From Melastoma dodecandrum (taxonomy: Eukaryota > Streptophyta > Magnoliopsida > Myrtales > Melastomataceae): a DNA stretch of 64,000 nt. The first letter of the stretch is position 1. Each line of letters begins with the position of its first letter. Under the pieces are notes generated by a model. The model had not been told where the DNA came from. It worked only from the letters and a program-made list of their open reading frames with translations, and searched no databases. The translations under genes and the position numbers were made by a program. Below are positions 37,202 to 49,479 of this stretch, piece after piece. The DNA lies in assembly GCA_029817715.1 (NCBI GenBank), contig JARUPY010000396.1, positions 5,394,001 through 5,458,000 on the forward strand. The letters run 5' to 3'.

Positions 37202-39495
37202 GACTGATGCTTGATCAGTTGTTCATCGTGCGATCAGAAAAGCTACCCATCATTGATTGTCTCCGCTTTTTCCTGATGTAAAGTTAAAAGAAGAAATGGC
37301 CTTGAAGTTGGAATTTTATTTTATACAATTATACTGTAATTAATTATTTATTTATGAACTTATAAACATGTTATTCATGATATAAGAGACTATATGCATC
37401 ATAACTTATTAGTGACCATTAACATTTGTGTAATTATTTTGGTTGAACTTTTCCGCATTTCAACTTTTATTATTAATGTAGTTTAGAGAAATACGATATG
37501 TGTTGAGTATGTCACATAATCTTCTCTCACGCTTACCCTCCTCCGATTGCCTTAATTCTAATAAAAACATATTATCCCTTCGTTTCTCCTCTCTCAAGAT
37601 TTAGATTACCGATATCGCTCTATGTTTACGAGTTTCGTTCGGAAACGATTTAAATTATAAAAAAGAGAAAAATATAAGATTAAAGGCTCGATCAAATTAT
37701 TATCAAGGTACATGAATACTCCCCTTTTCGTATCCTAATTTCAATGACGGTCATATTAGTTTTGGATTGATTATTTTACAATTTTTTATTGAAATCATCG
37801 TTCCTAAATCTGTTTCGTGCCAACCTCAAGCATCCGCGATGATATCATCAATATTTACGAATCCACTAAGGGCTAAAATAGCCGTGCCAAGCGCCTGCCA
37901 GCTTCGACTACCCACCTCGGTTATTCCGCGAGACAAGAATGTTCTGGTGTACATGATATCATCTCCTCCGCATATCTCCGCCAACTGCCCACAGTAACGC
38001 GATGCAACTCTGCGAGTTATCCCGACACGACCATGAATGTACATACATTCAGCCAAGAAAAAGCTACGAAAACCATAGACACTTGAAATCCTTTCCCTAT
38101 TGTTTCCGGCAGCGAAAAGCTTCGTCCATGTTCGCGAAGAAAGTATCACACGAAGCAAGTGATTTCATATCTGTGGGGTCATTAAACCGAAGCGTCCCGA
38201 AGTCATTATCTTACTCATAGGGCTCATCGAACTTTGTTTCGTCCCGTGTTGTAGGGAAAGGCGTCGACAGTGCAATGGCTGCCAACCGTATGCAGAACAG
38301 GCCATGAGCTTAGGGGAAGACTAAAGGGACGAAAAACAGCTAAAGCCATTGAATGCATCGCCTTCCTCAGCCAATAGAAGCAGAAGGGCCCGTCAGTTGG
38401 TTAAAATCATCGGTTTGATCGTCCACAAAAGACATCCCTTGGGACAATTCTCGGTGCTCGGCTTTCAGATCCATGGAAATCCACGTCAGAACAATCTCAT
38501 TATAAGTTACTACTGATACACGCACGCAAACTCCTAATAACTCGAGAATTGGGCCTCGGCCGGTGTAGTGTACCGGGCCTGAAAATTAAGAGATGGCCCT
38601 AAAGGCCCAAATATATACTGATGAGGCCCATTGAGCCCATCAAGAAGCACAGCTCAAGAGAGCAGAAGGAATGCAACAAACTCCTTGGGGAAAGGTGGAG
38701 TAGCTTCGGGAGGATAGAATGGCCCCGACGCCCATCTGCTCGCCCATTTGCGCCTGCAGGATCGACGTGGGATTCCCTTCGAGCATTTATTCTCAAGTCT
38801 TGATAGCCCGTGAGGTGAGTCCCGGAAACAGGACGACCACGGAGAAGACAATATGGGACTTTTCCAGGCTGGACCATCTCTCCGGTGGTACTCCGTAACG
38901 GACGCTCTCTTCCGTGGTAGTAAGTCCATTTGATCGAGTTCACGCTGTTTTGTGAAGAAAAACATGACCTCTGTATTTTGTTTTATCTTCTTGTACAAAT
39001 ACTTTATTTTTCATTCCGGATATTTTCTCGGATTTCCGTCGACTAATTCGAATTCAATTTGGGTAAGGTAGCTGGTGACTGCTTACCGCTTGAAGTAACT
39101 ACACGTTGGTGGTTGGGAAAGAGGGATATTTAAGATATATAGTACGATTATTTTATGAGAAGGCTGAGGATGGCAAGTAACCGAAACCCCTCCCCCCCCC
39201 CCGGTTGCCTTCTACAACTCTCATCCAATCATGTCGCTGGTTGGCTTTGGATGCATGATAAATGATATTAATTGGTTGATGATGAGACTTTTTAATAATA
39301 ATTAAAAAAATAATCATGATTTGTTTTCTTCTTATGATGAATTATAACGGATAATACCCAAATGACCAAAATACCCCCCAACCTCTATCTCTCCCTCTCT
39401 TCCCTTTCCCTTTTTTCCCCCCCCACCCCCCGTTTTGACTTTACCCCCGCTACTACTCCCCTCCCTTTCCTAACTAACTCCAATCCAATCCTACG
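37202..39495. other. Gene-poor region between pseudokinase and WRKY genes
   Basis: 37250-37800 is AT-rich. A minus-strand frame of 110 codons (38158-37826) has protein-like composition (GRVGITRRVASRYCGQLAEI) but lacks a good start, and I cannot place it. 38230-39480 has no supported gene. The end at 39360-39495 is pyrimidine-rich, as expected of the WRKY leader. Confidence 0.45.
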
Positions 39496-42400
39496 ATGGA
39501 CTCCGCCGGGATCTCGATCCCCACCCCCGGCGAAGAATCCGATAGGATCGTCTCCTCGTCGGCTGCCACCTCCACCTCCTCTTCCTCCTCCTCCCTCTCC
39601 TCCCCCTCCGTCTCCGCCAGGTACAAGCTCATGTCCCCCGCGATGCTCCCGATCTCGAGGTCCCCCTGGATCACCATTCCCCCCGGCCTCAGCCCAACCT
39701 CCTTCCTCGACTCTCCTGTACTCCTCTCTAACTTCAAGGTGATTCCTCGTTGGCCTTTGTTTTTCCGTGCCTGGTTGAATCTGGCCGTGGGATGGGGCAC
39801 CGCGCTGGCTCTTTTGAGAGGAGGATATAGTTTAGGGGATACATGGAGGTGATTCGATGGTTCTTGACATCACAGATGCTCTTTGGTAGTTCAGGAACAG
39901 CTTCCTTGTCTCGTGATTCGGTGGAGACTGTTGTAAGCCGCTGGTTGTGCTCATAGGAACCCTAAATTGTAGATTTTATGTTAGTGCGCGTGCGTTTATT
40001 GGAGACATGGATATATTCTGAGGCGTGCTTTTTGTTCTTTTCTCTCCCCTGATTTGGTTGCTCTTCCGTGGTTTGCATATGGTGTCAGGATACTGGGGAT
40101 AGTTTTACTACTGCTTATCTTTTATAATGGCACCTGGCGGCGTGGTTTTTTTGCATAGTGAATCTTCCCTTTTGGCGGTGTCAGAATTTCTGCTTGCTTT
40201 TTTGTTTAACGGTGCCAATTGATCTGCTGAAAAGGGTCCACTTATATTTTTTATTTGACGAGCACAGTATAAATGCTTCGGGAGAAACGAATCTGCTTAT
40301 GTACTATGACGGAAAAATATAGAGCATCATAATTGATGCTTATCACAGTTATTCCATTTTGTGCTTGAAGTGGATAAATAAGTACACTCGACTAGTTTAA
40401 GACTAATTTCTAGCGAGGGCATCCCTTCCATTTTTTCTAGTTTTAATGGGATGGAGGTACTATCACAAATTATGTTGTCTTCTAGAGTGATTTTAACGGG
40501 GGAAGTTCAATTCGCCTAATGAGATTGTGAGCTTGCCTCCTTTCTTATAATCTTGAAAGGTTTTGTTTTTCTAGTTTCTGCTTGGTAATCTTACTGTTAT
40601 TCCGAATGTATATATTTGACCATTTATCAAGTTTATTAGAGATTGTTTTATTGACAGCAATCACGAGATTATCCTACTGGAGGACTTGTTTCCAATTGCT
40701 TAAAAGAACCCAATTTTTGCCCCAGTTGCTTCTGGCAATCTCAAGCTTCTTTTCTCTGGTTGTTTACTCGTAGATAGAGCCATCTCCAACAACGGGGTCT
40801 CTTAATAAGCTTCACTTGAACAATGGCTTCCTTGGTTCGAATTTCGAGATAAGAGCTGCTAATCATGGCCATGCTGAAGGCTCGGATGAAGGAAATTGCG
40901 GCGAATTCGAATTTAAACCACTGGCTAGATCAAACTTGGTAAGTCTAGATATTATCTTATCTGTGCTTCATCTGAAATCGTTGGAATGCACTCATGTGGT
41001 TTCAGCTTCATGTCTGGCATTCATGACACTCTTTCCTTTCTTTATTTTCTCATGTCCCTAGAAATATGAGTTTGCCATCCCCTTTATGACTTGTTATGTC
41101 CTTCCTGATTATGTTATGCATATATCTCAATATGTGAGGGAGCCTCGAGTAAGATTAGTTCTATTACCCCTTCTCCTTGGGCTATTCATGATTGAGCACT
41201 TATTTCTTGGTTTTTCAATTTTGGAAGGTTTCTGGACAGTTTAGAAACCAAACAAGTGAACAGTCGGATGGTATTTCCAGCCCAGCAAAATCTCCTTCGG
41301 GGGCATCCCCGAATCCTGCCAAGAGTCATACGGGTGTTCTATCAGAGTTGAGTCTATCTACCCCTGCTGGACCAGTGATCTCAGACGCAACCATGACTGC
41401 TGATGATGATGTTGATGCAATAAACTGCAGAGAGCAGCCCAATAGAGGGCTAGGCACTGGGGCTTTTGTTTTGGGCGAAAGATTGTCCGAAGATGGATAT
41501 AACTGGCGAAAATATGGGCAAAAACATGTGAAGGGTTGTGAATTCCCACGCAGTTATTACAAATGTACCTATCCCAATTGTGAAGTGAAGAAGCTTTTTG
41601 AGCGTTCTCCAGAAGGCCACATAACTGAGATTATTTACAAAGGAACGCATGACCACCCGAAGCCTCAACCTGGCCGGCGTTTTACCGCAGGTGGCATCGT
41701 GCCTTCACAGCCTCCGGAAGAGAGAACCGACAAGCTGTCCTTTCCAACTTCAGGTTTGTTAAAAGTTTTTGCATTATTTCTGCTTGATCAAATGTTGTTG
41801 CATTTTGACTGTTTCTGTCTCTTGGCAGACAAATCTCCACCTGCCTTTGGCGATGCCAGTGGCATTTTAGAGCTACCTCACATTGCTGAGAACGAAACTG
41901 GGGAGGAAGCTGCTTTTGTCTCCAACAGAATTCTTGAGGAAGTCGATGACGATGAAGATGGTCCATTATCCAAGAGATGGTACCAATCCCGTGTAAAAAA
42001 TATTGCACAACATTTTCATCCCAAAAAAGCATGGTGATTAGCAATTTTAATGAACAGGAAGCAGGAGATCGTCGGAGATGTCAATGCGATAGTGAAACCA
42101 ATCAGAGAACCTCGTGTTGTGGTCCAAACTATTAGTGAGGTGGATATACTAGATGATGGCTATAGGTGGCGTAAGTATGGCCAGAAGGTTGTCAGAGGCA
42201 ATCCAAATCCAAGGTGTGTTTATTTTGTGTCTACCTTTTTCTGATCAATAGAATCCCTTCTTCCATTTCCATTTGACACGAAGAAACAATGCCTGATGCA
42301 GGAGTTACTACAAATGCACAAATGCGGGTTGCCCTGTGAGGAAGCACGTGGAAAGGGCTTCGCATGATCCCAAAGCTGTCATCACAACTTATGAAGGAAA

Positions 42401-42752
42401 GCACAATCACGACGTCCCTATTGCCAAATCAAGTAGCCATGATACCGGAGGTCCCTCCGATGGCCCATCTAGCGTCAGATCCGAGGGCGAGATGGTTAGC
42501 CTTGACCTTGGGGTCGGAAGAAGCACTGCAACAGAGATGACAACCTTGCAGAAGCAGCCATTGTTAGGTCCAGAGTATGTCCGAAGACAATTTATCTCTA
42601 GCTCCTCAAATATGAGTGCTATTCCGGGAGCTCGAATGTATAATAGCTTCCGAGGAACCCTGCACGAGGTACATGCAGCAGAAATGCTACCTCTCGCACA
42701 ACCATCCCATCCTCACCCTCCAAATGTGGAAAGAATGGTAACAGGTCCCTGA
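39496..42752 (+). CDS. WRKY20: Group I WRKY transcription factor, WRKY20-like
   Basis: Six exons: 39496-39738, 40774-40938, 41228-41753, 41829-41979, 42058-42213, 42302-42752; 563 residues in continuous frame. The N-terminal Ser-rich region holds the [17 protein letters not shown] and [19 protein letters not shown] blocks of WRKY20-type proteins (SP clusters are MAP-kinase sites in relatives). Two WRKY domains: WRKYGQK at about 229 (with C-X4-C and HDH) and at about 399 (with C-X4-C and HNH). [13 protein letters not shown] precedes the second, and the C-terminus [11 protein letters not shown] matches WRKY20. The second domain is split by the usual conserved intron after NPNPR. These factors bind W-boxes in the nucleus. 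The small 78-base intron 41980-42057 gives KRW where relatives have an Arg-rich stretch; a retained form would stop at 42037. Confidence 0.94.
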
Positions 42753-43392
42753 AGCCATGCTCAAAGAAACTGGACTACAAGGCATTCTCTGCTGAAACTC
42801 AGTTCAAACCCAACGAATGATCTTTCCGTTTGCTCGTTAAGGGATGTACAGTGGTAAAAAGAAGCTTATGCATTAAATTATGATTTTTGCACTGAATTTA
42901 TTGTACTCTAGTTTCTGTTAACTTATTGCATACATAAAACTTTAATTTGGGCAGTGAAACACTAAGTTCAAAACAAGTGAAAAATTGCTCATAGTTCATG
43001 TTATTCATGAAGCCCCCCCGCCTAAAAGATAAGTAAAATCAGTTGTTTATCGCTATACTTCCGAAACCAGTTGGGATGTGCTCCATTCTTGTATGTATCT
43101 TCAAACCCGACTAGACTAGTCATGTGCCTTGCCTACAGCAGACAGACGCCATCCTTGGTTTTGGCTGTTTATGTACGCTACTACTTCCTGCAGCTGCAAC
43201 TTCTCATGATAAAAAGGCTAATAGCAGAGATCCTTTATTTACAAAAGAACTGTCGATGTCAGTCGTCTCGGTCCGCAGATCCTAAGTCAGTGTCGAGATG
43301 CTGTTATCTACTTGAGACGCAAATGGGCTTTCTGGAAGATGAATTCCTTGGCTGCAGTGTATGAAACCAGTATCATACAAGTAAAGAGTCAA
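42753..43392. other. Convergent intergenic region
   Basis: 3' ends of the WRKY gene and the CCCH gene face each other. Probable 3' UTRs on both sides; the plus-strand open frame at 43071-43364 has no support. Confidence 0.45.
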
Positions 43393-45407
43393 TCAGACTA
43401 AGGTAAACCGCTGGAAGATTGTGATGTCTGTTTGAAAATTCTCAGACCTCTCGTGATCGTTCCCATACTCTGGTTCTGAAGGCCCGACCCCATCGCCATC
43501 GCCGTCCAAAACATCCATCAAATAATTGAAGCACTCCGCCGACTGGAGGTTTGACGATTCTGCACAAACAGGATCAAAGAGGGATACCACATGAAAATTG
43601 TTCTGACAATAGGGACGATGAAAATTGGATATTGAAGTGAACAGATTTCCACCATCTGAGGATCTAAGCACATCCGTGGAGTCGACGAGGTATTGTGGAT
43701 TCCCTTGATGCTTCCTTGACAATTGCAGCTTCGCGAGACGCATTCTATGATACTCGAGAACCCGCTCATTCTCTTCAATAAGCTGGTTCTGGAAGCACTT
43801 AGAGGCCCTACATCCTCTCGGATCTGCAGAAACAACGGCACCCTGTCGTCATTAACGCAAGAAATGCAATTGCCCATCGAATGACTTTGAGCACACTCAC
43901 ATGAAGGAAACTTGGAGTCCATATCAGAGTAATGTGGCAGATGATACAATGGCGGATCGAAATCTTGGCACTTCCTATACCAAGAAGGAAAAGTTAAACA
44001 CGAAGAACAACGGATACAGAAGTCAGGTCCGCATTTACCTATCGATCAACTTAGACTTCTCCTTGTACGGTTTCACGAGAACACGAGCACCGCAAACGAA
44101 ATGCGGGTTCCCTTTAGCTAATATCATATTCACCGTGTCGGAGTTGACAAAAGTTACAAAGCCGAACATGCGTTTGTGCTGGCATGGGATTCTGACATCT
44201 TCGACTTGCCCAAAATTACTGCAGTAAGAACCAAACCAGACAATAAACGCATGACAAAAAAGAATTCTCAACAGATTTGATGGCGATTCTAATTACTTGA
44301 AGTAGTCCGAAACATCCTCTTCAGTAAAAGTGCTTTCAGCCGGGAATGTCAGATAAATCTGGCGTGACTTGCTGTTCACTTGACCATTGTCAATCTTCTC
44401 GTTCCGGCTGTCCATATACTTCGCTGCATCCTCAGCCAATATCACAGCATGCTGTCCATGCGGCCTGCTTTTCAAATACGGAGTTCGTCAAATAAAGTTT
44501 TCTCGAATAATGAAGTTCATTGGCAACATCGCCAACACGTGTTTTACCTATCAATAAGGCAAATGCTCTCGAGCCTCGAGAGAAGCCTTGTCAAGCTATG
44601 GCCGGATTTTCCATGCCTTTGGCTTTCGGTGAGATAGCCATCACCCCGAAGTACTTTTCCATACTTGTCATAGTAAATCATGGGCAAAGAGGCAATCGAT
44701 AAAGGGTTCCCCCTCCTCGACTTCAAGATCTCCACAATTTCGACCTCCAACTTCTCGAGCGACCTCGGGGAGTATACATGATCTTCATAGTGGGTGGAAG
44801 GGTATCCTTCGCACAGGACCTGTTCGTGCAGGTACTTGCAGTTGTTTCCATGCTTGCAGTAACCTTTGTTGAAGTAATGGCAAGTTTTGACGGGAAAATC
44901 CGGCAGGCACAAATGATGGTGATGACCGCTACCCTCCCTCGGACCATCCGGAAAGTGCATTTCACTTATGAACTCGGGATCGTCCAAAGCGAAGCAGCGA
45001 CCCCCCTGGCTCCCCATTTCAGGTAATCCTGGGTCGGGATATTTCACGTACTCTGGGGAGAGGTTCCTAGGAACCATCCCGGGCTGCAGCCAGTATTGGG
45101 AAGGTACCCCGAACTGGGCAGGGAAATGCCGGAAATTCGCCACAAGGAAACAGGCGTCGTGTTCGGGCACCATCACATGGCTCGGCGGGATCTGAGAAGA
45201 AGCCGACCTCAAGGCCATATGCTGGAGGTGACGCTTAGCCTTCTCGATGGCGTCGTGAATGAACCCGTCTGGACCGAACGCGAGCCTTATCATCTCCTTG
45301 TCACCCTGCTCTTGTAAGAGAAGGCAACCGATGATCTTGGTGACGTTATCAGGATCCACCTCTCGAATCCGATCAAAAACCTTGCTCGTAGCCTCCGAAA
45401 AATCCAT
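43393..45407 (-). CDS. CCCH zinc finger protein with OST-HTH (LOTUS) and RRM domains
   Basis: Five exons on the minus strand: 45407-44548, 44464-44297, 44218-44039, 43974-43901, 43823-43393; 570 residues. The start [14 protein letters not shown] is preferred to a run of in-frame Val codons upstream. Residues about 1-65 form a helical region typical of this family ([19 protein letters not shown]). One CCCH finger lies at Cys176, Cys184, Cys190, His194 (C-X7-C-X5-C-X3-H). An OST-HTH/LOTUS domain covers about 217-300 ([20 protein letters not shown]) and an RRM about 320-400 ([33 protein letters not shown]). The Asp/Ser-rich tail ends FQRFTLV. The set matches the plant C3H proteins of the AtC3H18/22/46/53 type, predicted RNA binders; the exact orthologue is not assigned. 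Confidence 0.92.
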
Positions 45408-46936
45408 CCCTTCCACCACCACCACCTCACCGCCTTACCACTGCATCACTAAACTCACACATTACTCAAAAACCTTCATCATTTTCCCCCCAAAAAGCAC
45501 ACAATCAAACACAGAAATCCCGTTCCACTTTCGAATGACAGAGACTCTTCTCCCAAAGAGATAAAATTTCCTCAAAATGTGAAGCGAAGGACTGGACAAA
45601 AACAGAATGTAAAGATACTCCAAATGATGATAAAAACACTCAAAACAACAACAACAGCAAAAGGGATCCAAACGTACCAAACCAGATGAAATCATCCCAA
45701 ACTAAGAAAAGAAACTGCACAACACTCTCTGTCTGTCTGTCTTTGGTTTAAAATATCTTTTCGGGAAATAAAAAAAAATGCAAAACTCGGATATAACCCT
45801 GATTTATTTACCCAAATTACACACGGACGCTGTCTTCTGCTACTGGGTCAGTCCCCGCCTCGAGTACAAATGGGAAGAAGCCATCGAAAGTAGCCGACTT
45901 TTACTGGTGGAGAGGACAAAGTTGGAATCTTTGCTCTTTGTTTTTTCTATCAGAAAACCGACGACTCAATACAGTGTGGGTCATTTTTTTTGGGAGAAAT
46001 TCATACGGCGCCCAGTTAGCCCTCTCCCTCCCGACTACGGCTACAACAATGACGACTGAGGAAGATGATGATGGTGAAGATGAAGGAGGAGAATAAGAAG
46101 AAGATTTTTTCACCGAGAATTGCGTCAACTGAATTTGAAAAACCCCAAAGATCTTTTCTTCCTCTCAACTGAAAGTTTGAATGTGACTTCCTTTTTTTTT
46201 AAAAAAAAGGGCCTAGTGCGGCCCATTTAAGGCCTATTCATTATTGGGCCTAATTTAGAGGATGAGGTCTATTTTACAAAAAAAAAAAAATTATTTCGAG
46301 ATGTGACTCGTGAACATGTCAAAGCCTTTTTGAAGTAAACCTAATGATTTTGATTGAGTCACATGGCCTCAGACCCAAAAAATAAATAAATAAAATAAAA
46401 CCATGAAAACTTTGGATGGCAATCCTTTTTCGATTTTCTCTGCCCTTTTGGCCTGGCCTAGTAGAAGTGTTTTCAATCAAGAGCTCCTCCTAAGCATCTT
46501 CATCCTACCCCCAACAACAACAACAACAACACGATCGTGGTCCTCCTCACCACCCACTTCTCTCTTTCGTCTCTTTATCTCGATCTCCACCTGCCCTAAC
46601 TCCCTATTGAAACACTTAGTCACATCCCAACTCCCTTTGCCTTTCCGCAGACTCCCATTACTTCACATCTCTTATCTACCCAGCAGAGCTACGAACCTCT
46701 ACCAACGTCCCCCAACTCCCAATCGCAATAGATTGTATCTCTAAATAGATACGATCAAAACAGTCAAACATGGGTTTGGATTGGATAGGATCTGATAACA
46801 TTTTTTCTTCTCTAATATGGTTTTTTCCCCTGTATAAATGAGAACATCGAAAGAAATGTGACCCAACGTCCTATGGTCTACTTTTATGTGTAGGTCCTCA
46901 AAAGTCTTGGACATGTCAATTCTATGTTTTTCTTTT
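45408..46936. other. Upstream region of the CCCH gene
   Basis: 45410-45760 is probably the 5' leader of the CCCH gene, with a GTCT repeat at about 45730. 46160-46420 is AT-rich. The plus-strand frame 46403-46744 is Ser/Pro/Thr/Leu-rich low-complexity and unsupported. Confidence 0.45.
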
Positions 46937-47105
46937 GGTCAAATGATGAATTCTACCTCAAATTTTGTCTGTTTTTTTTATTTATCTTAAACTTTTTAAA
47001 ATATTGTCACGCATCACAACGTTTGATCGTTATCTCAATTCTAACCACCGTTAAGTCAATCTATGTATGGAATCCTACGCACATATGGTCATTAACCCCG
47101 TCTGA
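46937..47105 (+). repeat. Left terminal inverted repeat of the Mutator-like element
   Basis: By eye roughly three quarters identical to the reverse complement of 48330-48496. Well-kept words include GTCACGCATC, AACGTTTGA and CAATTCTAACCACC. The divergence suggests the element is not recent, although its target duplication is still perfect. Confidence 0.8.
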
Positions 47106-47260
47106 AAACCGATGAATAACTCTTGACTGGGCATATGCGCCCCTTCACTCTCTTATTCGCACCATTGGATCAACTTTTTACCACCCCCACAAATACTAAC
47201 TTCCCTCTCCCTCCCCCCACTTTCTTCCTCACCCCATACCAAAAATCTTCTCCTTAATTA

Positions 47261-47740
47261 ATGGACGACTATCCCAACACTCACACGCACCACCAGCACC
47301 TCCACTAGTAGCAACAACATCCTCCTCTACCACCTCCACCCCTACCTCCCCGGGTCGACTCAAAGGAGATAGCGGCCCTCCAAGCCCTCAACACCATCAT
47401 CCAGCTCCACTTAAAGAAGACTCTCGAGAAGAAGCGCTCCATCGATGCCCAGAAGAAGCACCTCCACCACCACTTCCTCCTCTTCCTGTCAGAAGAAGCA
47501 CCTCCACCACCACTTCCTCCTCTTCCTCATCTTCCTGTCCATCGTTTTGCTCGCCCTTGTTGTCTCGCCATCGTCTCGACTCCAATGTCGCCAGTGCTGG
47601 CCCCGATCTCCTTCCTGTCCCTCGCCCACTTCGCGTTCTATGTGTTGGTTGCCTAGACCCTGCGCTACATCAACGGGTTCAAGTACCATAAGAGGTGTTA
47701 CAAGCTCACCCTGGGGCTGGCGACGGAGAGACTGAAGGAG
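47261..47740 (+). pseudogene. Captured fragment of a plant small membrane-protein gene
   Basis: Starts MDDYPNTHTHHQH, then a stop. Further on in frame is KEIAALQALNTIIQLHLKK and LEKKRSIDAQKK, then pieces reading PISFLSLAHFAFYVLVA, a stop, TLRYINGFKYHKRCYKLTLG and LATERLKE. This looks like an uncharacterised plant protein family with a coiled region followed by two membrane spans (my recollection). A 40-base exact tandem duplication (units at 47451 and 47491), not a multiple of three, breaks the frame, and two stops confirm it is dead. It lies wholly inside the Mutator-like element. Confidence 0.65.
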
Positions 47741-48329
47741 TTAATGGCCACCTGTAGACATTTTTTTTCTTCACTAATTTGTAGACACTCAAGACTAAGT
47801 GGATATCCGATTAGTAATAGTTCGACTGTCATCGTCACATTGAGACCATAATGGTCCATCATTTTGAGTCCACATCCAAAAACTTCCCATTTTCTCCATG
47901 CCGACCGTGACCAAGTGTTAGGCAATTAATGACCGCACATCTATGATCAGGAAATCTAAGACGATTAGGCCCCAAGGGAATCTCACGGCCGTCGGTACTT
48001 GCTTTTCCGATGACATAAGGAAGGAAACGAATAGGTAGCAAACAAATCTCAGCATGAACCGTACTGACTGCTATAACAACATCCCCCAACCCACACAAAG
48101 CCCGGGAGATCAAGGATGGGGGAGGGAGGAAGGACGGCGTGTCAGGGAGGAAGGACGGGGGTATCGGGAGGGACGTCGGCGGTGTTGGGGAGAGAGGTCG
48201 GGGATGTCGGGGAGGTCGTGGAGAAAGGGGAGAATCGGGGGAGCGGAGAGGTTAGGGTTTCAGATTTTGGGGATTTTTTCGATTTGGGATTCAATAAGGG
48301 ATGTTTGATGAAAATAACGGTGGGCAGAC

Positions 48330-48496
48330 ATCGTTAATGGCCACCTGTGCGCCACATATGATTCCGTCCATAAAATGGCTTAATGGTGGTTAGAATTGTG
48401 ATAACAGTCAAACGTTAGGATGCGTGACGATATTTTGAAAATTTTAGGGTAAATCGGAAAAAAATGAAAATTTGGGGTAGAATTGATCATTCGGCC
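48330..48496 (-). repeat. Right terminal inverted repeat of the Mutator-like element
   Basis: Partner of the repeat at 46937. It contains GGTGGTTAGAATTG, TCAAACGTTAGGATGCGTGAC and GTAGAATTGATCATTCGGCC on the plus strand. Confidence 0.8.
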
Positions 48497-48629
48497 TTTT
48501 CTTTTTTATTTTATTAAAAAAAGGAGAGAAAAGAGAAGAGAAGATTAGGCCATGAGAGACCTCCCTGACCCTTTGTTCCTCTATATTTATTGCCTCTCAA
48601 ATTTCTACAAATTTTACAATTATCAATTT

Positions 48630-49444
48630 TGTTGGAAAATATGGTCTGTACAAACGCATGAAATTCCAAGAAAAAAATTTCTTCGAAAAATAATACTGTT
48701 TAGCAACAGAAATTCTGGACCACAGATCTCAGCTCAATCTGTAGATCAACGGTCCAGAACATACGCCCAAGGAAGGAAAATCCATGAAGGAGGTGACCAC
48801 GGGTACACACAAGGCGAAGGCTTGTTGAGCGAAGGGATCACCGAGCGATGAGATTACCAGGCGACGGGCGACAACAGGTTGACGAAGCGACAAGCGACAG
48901 TCAGACTGGACGAGTGAGGAAACTCTACGGCAAAGGCCAATGGGCGACACGGTCGATGAGTCAACTGTTAAGGAAGGCTCTAGAAGACCTTGGGATCCGG
49001 AAGGAGATTGTTGCCAAGTTTACTCATACGGAAATGAGATATTCCATGGAAGACTGGCAGCAAAGAAAATGTAATATATGTGCAATACATAGTTACAGTA
49101 TATACGTAGGTTTAACTTAGTATAAATAGTTGTTCTTAGGCATTGTACATCAACACCTCTCTACAGACGAACATATATTGTCATATTTTATCTTTTCAAG
49201 CATTCCAGCGTTCAAACTCTCTTTGTGCTCCTGCGTTCTTGCTCACTCTCGAAGGCATTGCCGATGGCATCCGTAAGTGCTTCCGCTTAAGGCTGCCCAT
49301 CCGCTGTCTTCTCCTCTTCTCTTCTTTCATTTCATACGGCGACCACACATTTCAACGAATCCTCCGGGTACTAGTTGCCCGTTGTGCCAGAGATTTTCGA
49401 CGTGCTTTGATCCGGCTTGTCCACGTTCACTTTCGGAGTGAACA
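48630..49444 (+). mobile_element. Possible solo LTR
   Basis: Begins TGTTGGAAAATATGGTC and ends GGAGTGAACA, the TG...CA form of copia LTRs; length about 815 bases. It has an LTR-like promoter (TATAAATAG at 49120) and pyrimidine-rich 3' part. No internal element sequence follows, and no clear 5-base target duplication was found (AATTT on the left, ATGAC on the right), so the exact ends or nature remain open. Confidence 0.45.
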
Positions 49445-49479
49445 ATGACATCCTTCCAGTCCAGCCATTTCTCTATCAA

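Larger units (their letters stand above)
46937..48496. mobile_element. Mutator-like element carrying a gene fragment (Pack-MULE-like)
   Basis: A 1560-base element bounded by inverted repeats of about 165 bases: GGTCAAATGATGAATTCTAC at the left and, read in reverse complement, GGCCGAATGATCAATTCTAC at the right. Both flanks carry the identical 9-mer TTTTCTTTT (46928-46936 and 48497-48505). Long terminal inverted repeats with a 9-bp target duplication are the hallmark of the Mutator superfamily. No transposase is seen inside, so it is non-autonomous. The interior holds a membrane-protein gene fragment (47261-47740) and a GC-rich, leader-like piece (48110-48290) with GTTAGGGTTTCAG. Confidence 0.85.

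Noticed and set aside
46403..46744. 113-codon plus-strand frame
   Set aside because: Ser/Thr/Pro/Leu low-complexity composition and no homology recalled; likely pyrimidine-rich intergenic DNA.
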